From the NCBI GenBank assembly GCA_928212115.1, contig CAKMRJ010005523.1:140264988-140328987 (forward strand): DNA of 64,000 nucleotides. Reading direction: 5' to 3'. Of this stretch, positions 21,876-32,895 are shown piece after piece. This DNA is from Lactuca virosa (lineage: Eukaryota; Streptophyta; Magnoliopsida; Asterales; Asteraceae). The translations under genes were made by a program, and so were the position numbers. Position 1 is the first letter of the stretch. Each line of letters starts with the position of its first letter. The notes under the pieces are model-generated. The model was given only the letters and a program-made list of their open reading frames with translations. It was not told where the DNA came from and did no database searches.

Positions 21876-23551
21876 TGTAACGCCCGGTTCCTGATAAGTA
21901 TTTTTTTTTAAAATGAAGAATTATCATTTTAACGAGGGGACTCGATGAGTTGAAGGATAAACTCGTCGAGTAGGATCGGGCGTGGACGCGGGAGTTAAGT
22001 GACCTACTCGACGAGTCGATAGACCGAATCGGCGAGTAGCAGCTGTCTGTATGAAACCCTAAATTTGAGAGTTTGCACCCTATTTAAACAACTTATCTCA
22101 GCCTCCATCGTCCCTTATACTCCCAGAAGACATCATATCGAAATCCTAGCCTTGTGTGAGTATTCTAAGGCCATTTTGGTGCATTTTGGTGGATTGCAAA
22201 GCTTGAGAAGGGGAAAGGAGCTTGGGAGTTCAAGTTAGAGCTTGGAGATCCAGAGATTGTGTTCCATTCCCATCTCATTTAAGGTAAAAAGCTCCTGCCT
22301 TGATCTTCCATGTGTTTATTCATCTTTAGGGCTTGGATTTTGGGTATATTTAGGGCTTTCTAAGCCATTTTCGGGTTGTGAAGTGTTATAGGGAGTATTG
22401 ACTTCAGATCTTGGTCATTGGAGGGGTCTTATGGCATACGGGTGGCAACTTTATGGCCATGAGAGCCCCATGCATCTTTTAAACATCATTTGTAGTCCTT
22501 TAGGGATAAAAGACCCATGCATGGATGTAAAGTTCGTGGCTTTACGTGCTATATCGGCCCTAGGAGGTCAGATCTACCCTTTGGATGAGATGAGCTTGAC
22601 AGAAATCGAGTTTATGGACATGGACTTTAGTGGACTCGGCGAGTTGTTCTTGGGACTCGACGAGTCGGATAGTGGTTCTCCAACCCTTGCTGTTTTGAGG
22701 GTCTGGTTGAGTCTAGAGAAGGACTCAACAAAGATGGACGAGATTATAGACCTGAGAATCATGGGACTCGACGAGTGGTTGAGCAAACTCGACGAGTCCA
22801 AGCAATCTCCCAATATTTGAAGATGGACTCGACGAGTTGTTCATACAACTCGGTGAGTCATCGAATGGACACATTCTTATGAGGGAGATGAACTCGACGA
22901 GTTCAAGGATGAACTCGGCGAGTCGGATGAAGATGGTCCCGATGGTATGATGGAAGGAGAACCCGTCGAGTTCTTGCTAGACTCGACGAGTAGAGTCGGG
23001 GGTTGGTTCGAGTTAGAGGAGTATGGACTCGACGAGTTGGTAGACCAACTCGGCGAGTCAGGTCAACTAGATGTTGACTTTGACTGAATTGAGTTGACCC
23101 TGGTTTGGGTTGCATGTTCGATCTGATAACTTAGAAGGGTTGCCGTGTAGGGATTTAGGAGTCGAGGGGAGTCGACTTTCATGCCGAGGACATATCAGAC
23201 ACTACACGACATCGAGGTGATATACCTTCCAGTAGAAGTGGGTCTAAGGCACCAAGGCCGGCCCACTGGTAATTGGTTAGTTGTGATGATTGTCTTTGTG
23301 ATAATCATCTGGGTTGCTTGTGCTTGATATATGTGTATGATAGTATGCTATGTTACGTGAGATAGTATCAATAGGAGGGGACTAGTCCCCGATTCGGTCG
23401 CTAGGACCAATGGGTAGGTCGGACACCCCAGATATGTTTGACAACATGATTATGATACGATATTATATGCTAGCGGCAGGGGGTGAAATAGTCCCCGTAT
23501 CCGGTTGAGATAAACCGGAAGGTAGGTCGGCACCCCAGAATAGCCTGACAT
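21876..23551 (+). repeat. G2 3' LTR, truncated
   Basis: Matches the LTR at 13117 from TGTAACGCCC onwards, with scattered mostly C/T and G/A differences, and breaks off after CTGACAT at 23551. About 400 bp including the U5 end is missing. Palindrome pairs are conserved, for example 21940/21961. Confidence 0.85.
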
Positions 23552-23878
23552 TGCTCATTCTATGCTTAGATCTAGTTATTATGGAGTTTTGGTCACTTTT
23601 TGGTCCAATGTATGAGATCTAGTGGAATTTTACCACTTTAAAAGTTATAAGTTGCTCCTCTTGTTGTTTCTGAGATCCCTAGTCCATAAAGTTAGCATCT
23701 TGATGGTTGAGGATCAACCATGCATGAGTTTATGTCCACTTGGTGAAAGTAGGCTACTAAATCTTGGATTTGAGTTCATTTGAGCCATGCAAAGGCATCA
23801 AGTTAATGACTTTATGGGTTAAGACATTCCTTAAGGCCTGGATCTGAAATTTGGACGCTTTGTCTTAAGCATTAAGTT
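23552..23878 (+). repeat. G3 LTR, left fragment
   Basis: Non-coding. It joins to 54590 when K2 is removed (...GCATTAAGT then GCTTAATGG...). ATGCTTAGATCT near 23562 matches a similar spot in the G10 LTR (59256). Its left end meets the broken G2 LTR without a recognisable terminus. Confidence 0.6.
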
Positions 23879-24004
23879 TGTTGAGTATTTGAGATATTGA
23901 AACTGATATGGAATATTTGGTTATTTAGGGAAGCCTTTTTAGGGTTAATCATTTTATGATTCCCTACGGTGCCTTTATAGTAGAAGTTCTTAATCGAGCT
24001 CTTC
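23879..24004 (+). repeat. K2 5' LTR, first part
   Basis: TGTTGAGTATTTGAG to GAGCTCTTC, matching 54222-54347 with two differences. It is interrupted by G4 with duplication TCTTC (24000-24004 and 47119-47123). Confidence 0.85.
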
Positions 24005-24790
24005 GGATCAGGCCCCCTTCGGACCGAAGCTTTGCCTGCTTTCGGTTCATTTCGCCTTCGCTTCCCACATAACACCTTCACCTGTGAGCTTCTCGGACCG
24101 AACCTCCTTTCGGTCCTCAGCAACATGAACCGAACCCTCGCAGATTCGCTTCTTTCTTCCCGGTTTTCGAGTAGTTTCGCATTTTAAACCCGTTTTTGAT
24201 GATTTTGACGGGAAATTTTCACCCAAACTCATATTTTAACATATTAAACCCCATAAATTCATATTTTAATCATATTTTGGGGAAATCTTTATTATAGATA
24301 AGATTTCTTGTACAATATATTATCTAAGAATGGTTGACTTCTCCAAGAAGCTATGACAACTTTATGACACTTCAGGTCACTATTCATGCTTTATGTCACT
24401 ATTCATATATGCCCTAGTCAAATAATTGTACTTCTCTACTCTTCCCCAACAGTCCATCAAGTTTCTTACACCAAATCCATACAAAATCTATATCTTTCAC
24501 ACTTCCCAAAAGTTTTATTCATCACAATCAAAGATCAAACATACTCTCTCTCTCTTTTCTCACGTTTTCTCTCTGGAAGCAAGAACTCCAGGAAAGTCAC
24601 GAGTTCATCTCCACTCTTGGTAAGTATCTTCATCCTACTCTTGAATATTCTACACTCCTCCACTCAAATCATGGATTCCTTATACAAATATCGTCATATT
24701 TGTTCTTAGATCTTCAAATCTTCAAGCATCTTCCAAGTGTTCTTGACTTGGAAACTTCTTTTCTTCAACATCCATCCTTAGAAATCACTC

Positions 24791-24800
24791 AAGGTGAGTT
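24791..24800 (+). promoter_or_regulatory. candidate 5' splice site in G4 5' LTR
   Basis: AAG/GTGAGTT, a consensus donor. The 3' LTR has the same at 45498-45507. Confidence 0.5.
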
Positions 24801-25859
24801 CATACCCCTACATTTTCATGTTTTCTTCAAGTTTTAGGGGGGGAATACAAGTTAATACACCAAAAACTTAACTAAACTCAAACATCAGCTTTCATCAGGA
24901 AAGTTTAGTTCCATTCACGGACTGTTTTGAACATCTTAAACTTTTTAGTTTTCTAAACTGTACAAAGAGAAAATAGTTCAGGTTTATACCTTTCTAATGA
25001 CTACTTACACATGTTCATACAATTTTTCTGCAATTTATGACGATATTTACAAAACTGCCTATCATTTCAGAAACAACTTCGGACCAGTCTGTGAAGTTGA
25101 ACATTTTCACACAAGTTAGAGACTTATAAAAATCATGATAAAAATTATAAACAAACTAGACACATTTTATAAACTTTCAGAGTTTACGGATTCAGTTTTC
25201 GACTTCGTATGATTTTTCTGTGATTTTTCTAAAACAGTGCAGAAAAGTTAAAAACTAGTTAAACAGCTTATAATATTAACAACACTTAGTAACATGTTGA
25301 GAAAAGTGTATAAGAATAAGTTTCTAAATGTTGAATGTATTTCTTGTTAGTTTATCATCATAAACAGAAATTAGTCATTCATGATAAGGGTTTTCATACA
25401 CTTCGAACACGTACAATAAACTATAATAGGTATAGTTTATTGATTTTACATTTCAAACATACTTCATAAAAAGGGGATTTACTTCCACCACAGAAAAGGT
25501 TTTACATTCAAACCATACGTAAACTCGTTAACGTAAGTTGTGAGACAATTCTTCAATTGTACTCTTAGAGTACGGGTTAAAATTCCTGTAAGTTATAACC
25601 AGAGTCTCTTGTAGGGAGAGCGTAATAATTGTATATAGATCTATATTGGGATTGACACCCCACACCTTGCTGCTAGCTACAGTGGGACTTGCAGGTCTAC
25701 GGGTGACAAAATGTCATAACATTCTGACGTCTGAAAAATGTTGTAGCAGGTTCATCCAGTTATAGTATGGTTATAGCGACTCACATAGGGAGTTAACAAC
25801 ATTTCAAGTTTACGGGAAGTTCTACTTTAAAAAGGGAGTTTTATCTATTTAAAACTACA

Positions 25860-26085
25860 TACATCGTTACAAGTACGAAACACACACATACATTCGGTCT
25901 TGAGATTTAAGACTACATAACATTTTATAAGGAAAATATTGGATTTTTCTTGAGTATACATTACATTTACAAACACGTTACAAGTACGAAACACACACAT
26001 ACATTCGGTCTTGGGATTTAAGACTACATAACATTTTATAAGGAAAATATTGGATTTTTCTTGAGTATACGTTACATTTACACAC
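25860..26085. repeat. tandem ~115-bp duplication in the G4 LTR
   Basis: Two copies of a block starting CGTTACAAGTACGAAACACA, at about 25865 and 25976. The 3' LTR has the same duplication at about 46568 and 46680, so it predates insertion. Confidence 0.85.
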
Positions 26086-26126
26086 AAAGGTTTTCAAACT
26101 CTACATCCAAAAGCTTATGAACTCAC

Positions 26127-26494
26127 TGTAAGGTCCTAGAAACAGGATCTTAACTAGTGATCAAACAATCTAACAATCAAACAAGAAGAGAATTGAGTAG
26201 AAGAATGATGAATCAAAGCTTGCACACGTTTGTATTAATGAAACGTCTGGTACAACTCTGACTGGCCGCAAACTGCTATGAATCAACAAACAACTAACTG
26301 ACTCAGACTGGTCCTATATATAGGAAAGAAGACCTGACCGTAAACTGGTCATGGCCGTAAACATGGTCATAGCCATAAATATGTTTACGGCCGTAAACAT
26401 ACTCTTGGCCGTAAACATACCAAAATACTTCTATTACAATACTAAATGACCTATACATCCAAAGCCTAGCCCAAACCATAACATGGACCCTTCA
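26127..26494 (-). repeat. K3 3' LTR
   Basis: Plus-strand ends are TGTAAGGTCC and GGACCCTTCA. TATATATAGG near 26315-26324 is the likely TATA box. GGCCGTAAAC-like motifs recur every 18 bases at 26353, 26371, 26389 and 26407. Confidence 0.92.
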
Positions 26495-26507
26495 ATCTCC
26501 CCCTTTG
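26495..26507 (-). promoter_or_regulatory. K3 polypurine tract
   Basis: The minus strand reads AAAGGGGGAGAT immediately before the 3' LTR, 18-30 bases after the accessory ORF stop. Confidence 0.8.
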
Positions 26508-26525
26508 TTTGAGGCTAGTTGTAAC

Positions 26526-29267
26526 TCAGTCTTTCTCAATTACAAGAACATCGGACCCTCCCATTTCCCCTTGCCACATCTCCTTAGCAATAATCTCGAC
26601 AACCATTGTTGTGTACTCTTTCGCAGTAGGCTCGAAAATGTCTTCAGCAACCTTGATCTGATGCAGGGCCAGATGATGAATATCCCACCTCCCAAATTGA
26701 AGTAGGTCTTGTTTGTCGTATAGGCGAAAGGAGCCATCTTGGAACTTGATGACAGCAGACGCAGTAGTTTCATCATAGACCCAGTAATGCATGTCTTTGA
26801 GAGATCCATCATTGAAGGTCTGCAGCACTGGAACTTGTCTGACCTGATTTGTTGGTGGCCACATGACAGTTTGAAAGGGCTTGTTGGTCTTGGGATCCAA
26901 CACTTTAGGGAAGCTTTTGATGAAAGACTCAGCACTCTTCATGCCAAGGAATCCATTCTTTACTTGATCCTCCAAGAATAGCTTGAAATGCGAAGCCTTT
27001 GGATCACCTAATGGATTTGAAAAAGGAGCACTGGATAATTCTGAGAGATCCACTCTTGTCCATGAATGGAAATCATGGAAATCTTTGTAGTACTCCACAT
27101 TTTTGCTTTTGCGCTTTACGATCCACATGTTGAGCCTGTCATGGAAGCCCCATGACATAATTCCCATTCTGTCACCATACTTGTGACCAAATTTCTTCTG
27201 TTCAAGATCAGTGACGGTGATAGTGGGTTTATTTCCAGGAGCATTTTGATCAGAAGATTTCTTGAAGAGAAGTTGCTTTTTCTTGCCAGAAGCTGCTAAC
27301 TTGGCACGTTTGAGTGCAACAACGCTTGGTGCTTGAGCTGGTTCCTTATCGAATCGATCAACAATCGTAGTTCTTCTTTGAGCAGGCGGGTCAACAGGGG
27401 GGTCTTCAACTTGTTGAGAAGAAGGCTGGCCAGCATTGAGATGTCGAACAGATGAATTGAACTTGTCGCCAAGTTCCTCTGTCAGCTTCTCCTTCAAATC
27501 AAAGTAACATGCAGTCAACTTTCCCATGTGAGTTTGCAGATCAGAAATTTGCTTTGTTTTCAGAACTCTATCCGCTTCAAGATCTTCAACTTGGATTTTA
27601 AGTTGAGCTTTCTCAGCTTCTAGCTCAGCCACACGGATATCAAGCTCTATTCTTCTGATTAAGCACCCCGATTTCCTTTGAAGTCCAGGTATGGTGGGAT
27701 CATCCTCTTTTGAGTGGCCTTCCTCAATAAATATTCCCTTAGCTCGGGAGGAAGGCACTGAGCTTTGTTCATGGGCCAAATGTAGAGCGAGTCTCTCAGA
27801 GACAATGTCGTGATGAGGCCTGAGAGGAGAGGATCCTGAAGGAACAGATGAACCACCAGCTTCATAAAATGTGCTAGGACCTTCATTGGATGGAATAGGT
27901 GAAGTAGCAATGGAAGTAGTAATTGGTGGAGTTGACAGGCCATGAGATAGATTAGGCACGAATACACCGGGTCTAGGATCAAGTCTTCTCCTCTTCAATG
28001 AAGGCGAGGAGGTCTGATTTGTTAGAGGTTCAGTTACTACTGGCTCAATGGTAGGAATGACATTCTTAGAGGGAGGAATCTCCGAAGATGTCTCCATAGG
28101 AGTTGAGGTGTCAGCCAGTTGTTTTGGGGAAGGAGGCGGAGTCTCAAAAACGTCTTCTGACTCCCTTATCTCCGTTGCTGGATGAGCAACATCATGGATA
28201 GTGTCAAAGAAAGAATCAAGATCCTCATTTGACAAGAGGTTTGCATTTTCTCCAAGATTCAAGGGAATATCATCCTTGTCAAAGCCTGAAAGATCCAAGT
28301 CCTCAAAGGAATCATTTTCTTCGTTAAAATCATTCTCAACCTGTACAAAGTGAAGGTCATGCTCTTCAGCTACAATGGCAACAGGAGTAGCTTCATCATC
28401 TTCGTGATCAGAAACCGGAATGACGTCGTCTTCAGAAAAAACATCATCTTCAGAACTCACACGATCAGATGAAACATGAGACTCAGATGCCTCACTTGAA
28501 TCGGCAAACAAGCCAAACTTCACCAAGGGGAACTTTCCTTGGAAAGTTATTTTTCCCTTTCTATTTTGCTTTATTAATCCGACGGTGTGTGGCCCTAAAG
28601 ACTTCATGTCGAGGATTTCTCCATCTTTAGCCATATCGGGAAATTGTTCATCAATGAATACTTGAATGAACCTAGGGTACAACCAGAACTTATCCCTAGT
28701 TTTTCCTTTGATGTTTGTAATCAGTTCTTCGAGAATGAACATCGAGAAGTTGAAATTCAGTCCCGCAGACAGAGCGATGATGACACCAGTGTTTCTTAGA
28801 GATATCTCATCTGCACCAGATTTTCTTCTGGAAATGCAGCTCACGAAGACATGAGCTAAAAATCTCCAGAACGGTGGCAGTAACTTCTTTATGATTGGAG
28901 GGAAGACACCTTCATATCCCATTTTGGCAAGAAACTCTTCAACATGGGAAATCTCGATCTCAGAGGAGGAGGTTGATTGATTGTCAATTTTGAGCGTACT
29001 TCTGATGAACTGCTCATTGATGATGATTTTGCAGTTGTTGACAGAAGCCTCAACACAAACAGCTCCATCACTTCCTTTCTTCACCGATGCAGACTTCTAG
29101 AAATCGTTAATCAATCCTTGATAAATGTTTGGATTGACAGTCAATGCCGTAGACAAGCAACACTCTAGCAATCCATGCATCATAGACTTGAATTCTCCGT
29201 GAGCAGCCGGAGGATCAGCCAGGATGATAGCCAGGTTGTGACTGTCAGCAAACTTGAGCTCTGCCAT
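26526..29267 (-). pseudogene. K3 accessory ORF, one in-frame stop (about 913 codons)
   Basis: The minus-strand start ATG at 29267 reads MAELKFADSHN. A TAG at 29097-29099 (codon 57) interrupts it, and the same frame then stays open for more than 850 codons to 26526. Proteins with this start are common in Asteraceae databases and are sometimes auto-labelled as longin-like; that is from memory. Visible parts: a globular N-terminal region (to about residue 250), an acidic Asp/Glu/Ser-rich stretch (to about 390), a Pro/Ser-rich stretch, a heptad-like coiled coil (about 535-605) and a conserved-looking C-terminal block (about 690-900, with WGFHDRLNMWIVKRK). No signal peptide or membrane segment, so it does not look like an envelope protein. 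The function is unknown. The long open frame suggests recent selection or a young insertion. Confidence 0.75.
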
Positions 29268-29273
29268 TTGAAT

Positions 29274-29541
29274 CTGCAATCAAACAAGCCAAATGAGAAA
29301 ACAACATATTCAAACATTTAAAATTTGGCTGTAAACAGTCTTGGCCGTAAACAGTCTTGGCCGTAAACACCAGCTTGGCCGTAAACTGCCATTGGCCGTA
29401 AATTGTCATTGGCCGTAAACTGCCATTTGCCGTAAACTGCCCTTGGCCGTAAACGCCGACAATTAGTTTTTCTTCGATTAAAGCTTGAAATCATGTCGGT
29501 TTGATGCGAGATTTGCATATCTGTGGTCGGAAATGGCATAC
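29274..29541 (-). other. putative 5'-UTR intron of the K3 accessory ORF (268 bp)
   Basis: The minus strand has donor CAAAG/GTATGC at 29541 and acceptor TTTGATTGCAG at 29274, six bases before the ATG. The intron holds eight GGCCGTAAAC-type units spaced 16-18 bases. Splicing is inferred from the motifs only. Confidence 0.5.
29327..29454 (-). repeat. GGCCGTAAAC array upstream of the K3 accessory ORF
   Basis: Units start at 29327, 29343, 29359, 29377, 29394, 29411, 29428 and 29445 on the plus strand. The same decamer occurs in both K3 LTRs. Confidence 0.85.
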
Positions 29542-29685
29542 CTTTGAAGTTATCAGATCAATTTCACCAAAACTCACGAAAATTTTTTAGAGAGAGAGAG
29601 AGAGAGAGAAACGGTAGAGTTTGCGGCCGAGAATAGAAAAATGAGGAGTAAAATGGTTTTCAGCTGTACACTTTTTCTTTATATA
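29542..29685 (-). promoter_or_regulatory. putative internal promoter and leader of the K3 accessory ORF
   Basis: The minus strand reads TATATAAAG (29677-29685), then about 70 bases later a CT microsatellite (29589-29609), then the donor at 29541. A TATA box plus a CT-rich leader is typical of plant genes. It lies 1.5 kb downstream of the pol stop. Confidence 0.5.
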
Positions 29686-31161
29686 CCTGGACCAAAAATT
29701 TCATGGGCCGCAATCCACAATGATAAAGTCCAATACCCAAAAACTTTTATAAAAAATAAAACATTTTGAGGACAAAAATAACAATAAAAAATAAAACTAA
29801 TTTCTAAAACTAAACTAAAAATTTTATGTAAAAGTAAAAATAAAAAATAAAAATTAGAAATTATTAAAATGAAAACTAAAATGCATAAATTTAAAAAATA
29901 ACAGAAATTTTAAACGACTATCACTTTAACAAACGCTGATAAGATTTTGTGATATTGGGATCAATGTTTTTAGACAGTCTTACTCCACTTGTTGGTACTT
30001 CTACCTTCATGTCTATGTCTGGTCGATCGCCGGTATTGTGGTCCACTTAAACACGAAAGGCTGTGACAAATTTAAGGATAAACTATAAGTGACAAGACAT
30101 TAGATCGTATGAACTTAGATAAAATTTCCTAAAAGACCATTTAGCTGACAACGACCAAGAATATTGTTGTCCACCTAAATTGAGCAGCGAGATCTACAGA
30201 CAATAATCAAGGACTTCCAGAATACTCCTTACTTCATATGAGCAGACAATTATTAAGGAAGAAGTCAGATTTAGAATGCATATGTTGTACACTCAGGTCG
30301 GATCTCTTCCAATCACGCAGAGAGTGAAACATATGACTAACTAGAGTTTAGATGGATTGAGAAGTAGAATGTTGCATATGCTGTGTACCAGGTCGGATTG
30401 TTAATCACGCAAAGGAGACAACATGTGGCTAACAGGTAGAAAGAATAGCATAGAAGAAGATGCAGAGAGACAGAATTACATATGTTACAGTCCAGGTCAG
30501 ATCTTTCGATCACACAGAGGAGGTAACATATGACTGACAGTAAGAAAGAAAGAAAATAACTTTCTACAAACCTAATTTATCGGAATTCCCCATTCGCCCC
30601 GTCAATACCGGAATTAAGGACAAAGTTCGCACATCGAGGAAAAATTAATCCACAGTTCTAGATACAGATCATTTAATGTATCCGCAGATTCCCATGTATA
30701 TCTCTCTGCTCAACCTACCCAAGCGTCGTATTGTCAGGCTAAATAGAACTATCTAGGTTAAGATTTGTCAAGTCTTAAAACTCCTAAAGTTCATCTGATC
30801 CTAGTCAAGTCCATTTAAAAACCCTTCGTGCCTACCCGCGCATCGAACACAGAGCACAGACAATTCGACTTTGGCACCTTACACAGATTCAGCTGTCCGT
30901 TATCACTTGATTATATCACTTCCCAACACATCACCTACAAGCACATTCATTAACAATATATTTTGGATTTTCTGATTTTTAATGTTTTTGGAATTTTGGA
31001 AATTTTTTCTGAAAAAAAAATAAAACAAAAATAACACTATTTTTGGATTTTTTTTAAGTTTTTAATTTTTTTGTTTGGTTTTTGATTATTTCTCCCCCTA
31101 AATTTGTGCATGGGTGAGAATGAAATAAAAATGCGCAAATTTAAACTAACCTAAAAAAAAA
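29686..31161 (-). other. K3 non-coding spacer between pol and accessory ORF
   Basis: About 1.5 kb, AT-rich with A/T homopolymer runs near 29740-29900 and 31010-31070. No ORF. It contains three related stretches with CATATG and CAGGTCGGAT-like words (30280-30540), suggesting degenerate ~100-bp repeats. Confidence 0.7.
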
Positions 31162-32895
31162 TTAGTCCTCAAAACGAAGCATTTTCAAAAAGCTCACAAG
31201 CACATCGAATCGAGCTTTGTTGAACGGCTTTGTGAACAGATCCGCCACATTATTAACAGTGGGAACCTGTTCCAGCCGAATGAGCGAACGCTCATAAAAA
31301 TCTCTTATGAAATGAATTTTGATGTCAATGTGCTTGGTTTTCGAGTGCTGGACAGGATTTTTAGCAATCTGAATTGCAGCCTCATTATCACATAATATAG
31401 GGGTTTCTAGATAGTTCAAACCGTAATCCAACAGTTGATGTTGGATCCATATAACTTGAGAACAACAGGCAGAGGAAGCAACATATTCCGCTTCTGCTGT
31501 TGAGGTTGAGACGATATGATGTTTCTTGCACTGCCACGACACCAGCCTGTCTCCAAGGAACTGACACCCTCCTGATGTAGATTTCCTGTCAAGCTCACAG
31601 CCTCCATAATTACAGTCAGCAAATGCATATAAATCAAATTCATAAATTTTCGGATACCAAAGACCCAATTTTGGGGTGGCTTTGAGGTACCGAAAAATTC
31701 TTTTGACAGCAATAAGATGTGAAAGTTTAGGATTAGCCTGATAATGTGCGCATTGAAAAACTGCAAACATGATGTCTGGTCGGCTTGCAGTTAGATACAT
31801 CAATGAACCGATCATTGATCTGTAATGAGTTTGATCTACGGATTCGCCATCCGTATCTGGAGTCAGCAGGGGTCTCTCGGCCATTGGTGTCAAGGCAGGT
31901 TTTGCGTCTTGAAACCCGAACTTCTCAAGTATATCGACCACATATTTTGCTTGATGAATTAGGATTCCGGTTGATCTTTGTTGGACCTGAAGCCCCAAAA
32001 ACATGGTCATTTCGCCTAACGAGCTCATCTCGAACCTCTTTTTCATCACGCCTTCGAACTCTTTGCAAAGCTGTGGACTTGTAGACCCGAAAATAATGTC
32101 ATCAACGTAGATCTGGACTAGAATCTGATCATTACCCACATGCTTGATGAACAAAGTTTGATCGATAGTGCCGCGAGAATATCCATGTTCGAGCAAGTGC
32201 TTTGTGAGAGTTGCATACCACGCTCGAGGAGCTTGATGTAACCCATACAACGCCTTGTCCAACTTGTAGACATGATTGGGAAGCTTTGAGTTAACAAACC
32301 CAGGGGGTTGATCAACGTAGATTTCTTCCTTCACTTTGCCATACAAGAAAGCTGTCTTGACATCCATCTGATAAACAGTGAAGTTCATGTAAGAAGCGTA
32401 TGCAAGGAAGATACGGATAGCCTCCAAGCGAGCCACCGGAGCATAAACCTCAGTGTAGTCAAGACCCTCGATTTGTCTAAACCCACGAACCACCAATCTT
32501 GCTTTATTACGCACTATGACTCCGGAATCATCTTGCTTATTGCGGTATACCCAGCGAGTGTCAAGAGACTTTTTGCCTTTAGGAAGTTCAACCAGCTTCC
32601 AAACCCCAAGTTTTTCAAATTGGTTTAGCTCTTCATGCATAGCATCTACCCAGCTGGGCTCATTCAAAGCCATTTCAACGTTCTTTGGCTCTATTTGAGA
32701 GATAAAGCAAGAATAGAGACATGTATTGACATCTCCACTCTGGCTTCTCGTTTTAACACCGTCACCCAGCTGGCCAATGACATTCTCGATCGGATGATCG
32801 CGTTGAATACGTGAAGGTATCTCCTGGCTGATGTCATTGAGTGAAACAGGAAGATTGTGAACGTTAATAACTCCATCATCTGCCGAAGGATCCAC
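31162..32895 (-). CDS. K3 reverse transcriptase and RNase H
   Basis: A 577-codon open frame at the C-terminal end of copia pol. Seen in order: WVDAMHEELNQFEK, TRWVYRNK, KARLVVRGF, DYTEVYAPVARL, QMDVKTAFLYGKV, YGLHQAPRAWY, catalytic YVDDIIFGST, YLTASRPD, then RNase H with FADCNYGG (Asp), STAEAEYVA (Glu), CDNEAAI (Asp) and KHIDIKIHFIRD. All catalytic residues are present. It is normally part of one gag-pol; here a frame change near 33060 separates it from integrase, and the ATG at 32895 is probably not a native start. Confidence 0.9.
   Translation of the reverse strand: MDPSADDGVINVHNLPVSLNDISQEIPSRIQRDHPIENVIGQLGDGVKTRSQSGDVNTCLYSCFISQIEPKNVEMALNEPSWVDAMHEELNQFEKLGVWKLVELPKGKKSLDTRWVYRNKQDDSGVIVRNKARLVVRGFRQIEGLDYTEVYAPVARLEAIRIFLAYASYMNFTVYQMDVKTAFLYGKVKEEIYVDQPPGFVNSKLPNHVYKLDKALYGLHQAPRAWYATLTKHLLEHGYSRGTIDQTLFIKHVGNDQILVQIYVDDIIFGSTSPQLCKEFEGVMKKRFEMSSLGEMTMFLGLQVQQRSTGILIHQAKYVVDILEKFGFQDAKPALTPMAERPLLTPDTDGESVDQTHYRSMIGSLMYLTASRPDIMFAVFQCAHYQANPKLSHLIAVKRIFRYLKATPKLGLWYPKIYEFDLYAFADCNYGGCELDRKSTSGGCQFLGDRLVSWQCKKHHIVSTSTAEAEYVASSACCSQVIWIQHQLLDYGLNYLETPILCDNEAAIQIAKNPVQHSKTKHIDIKIHFIRDFYERSLIRLEQVPTVNNVADLFTKPFNKARFDVLVSFLKMLRFED

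Larger units (their letters stand above)
13117..23551 (+). mobile_element. G2: Ty3/gypsy chromovirus-type element with truncated 3' LTR
   Basis: LTR (13117-15209), primer-binding site, leader, gag, protease, RT, RNase H fragment, 3' interior, second LTR (21876-23551, cut short). Integrase and half of RNase H are deleted. Solo LTR S6 (16638-18010) is inserted in gag. A partial interior of the same family lies upstream of the first LTR, so that LTR doubles as the 3' end of a left neighbour. The likely origin is LTR-LTR recombination giving a tandem array. Confidence 0.85.
24005..26126 (+). repeat. G4 5' LTR, first part (5'-truncated)
   Basis: Aligns with 44716-46831 of the 3' LTR. The first 611 bases are missing; the break joins TTC of the target site to TTC inside the LTR. 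Contains TTCGGACCGAA palindromes (24018), a strong donor AAG/GTGAGTT at 24794, and a duplicated ~115-bp block (25860-26085). It ends where K3 begins. Confidence 0.85.

Noticed and set aside
24386..24709. 107-codon frame in the G4 LTR
   Set aside because: Non-coding LTR sequence; the second LTR has a different frame length, and no domain is visible.
26526..29267. Accessory ORF as a retroviral envelope
   Set aside because: No signal peptide, no transmembrane segment and no cleavage-type motif; mostly acidic, low-complexity and coiled-coil.
29318..29539. Minus-strand frame rich in Arg/Pro/Thr repeats
   Set aside because: It is a translation of the GGCCGTAAAC array inside the putative intron.
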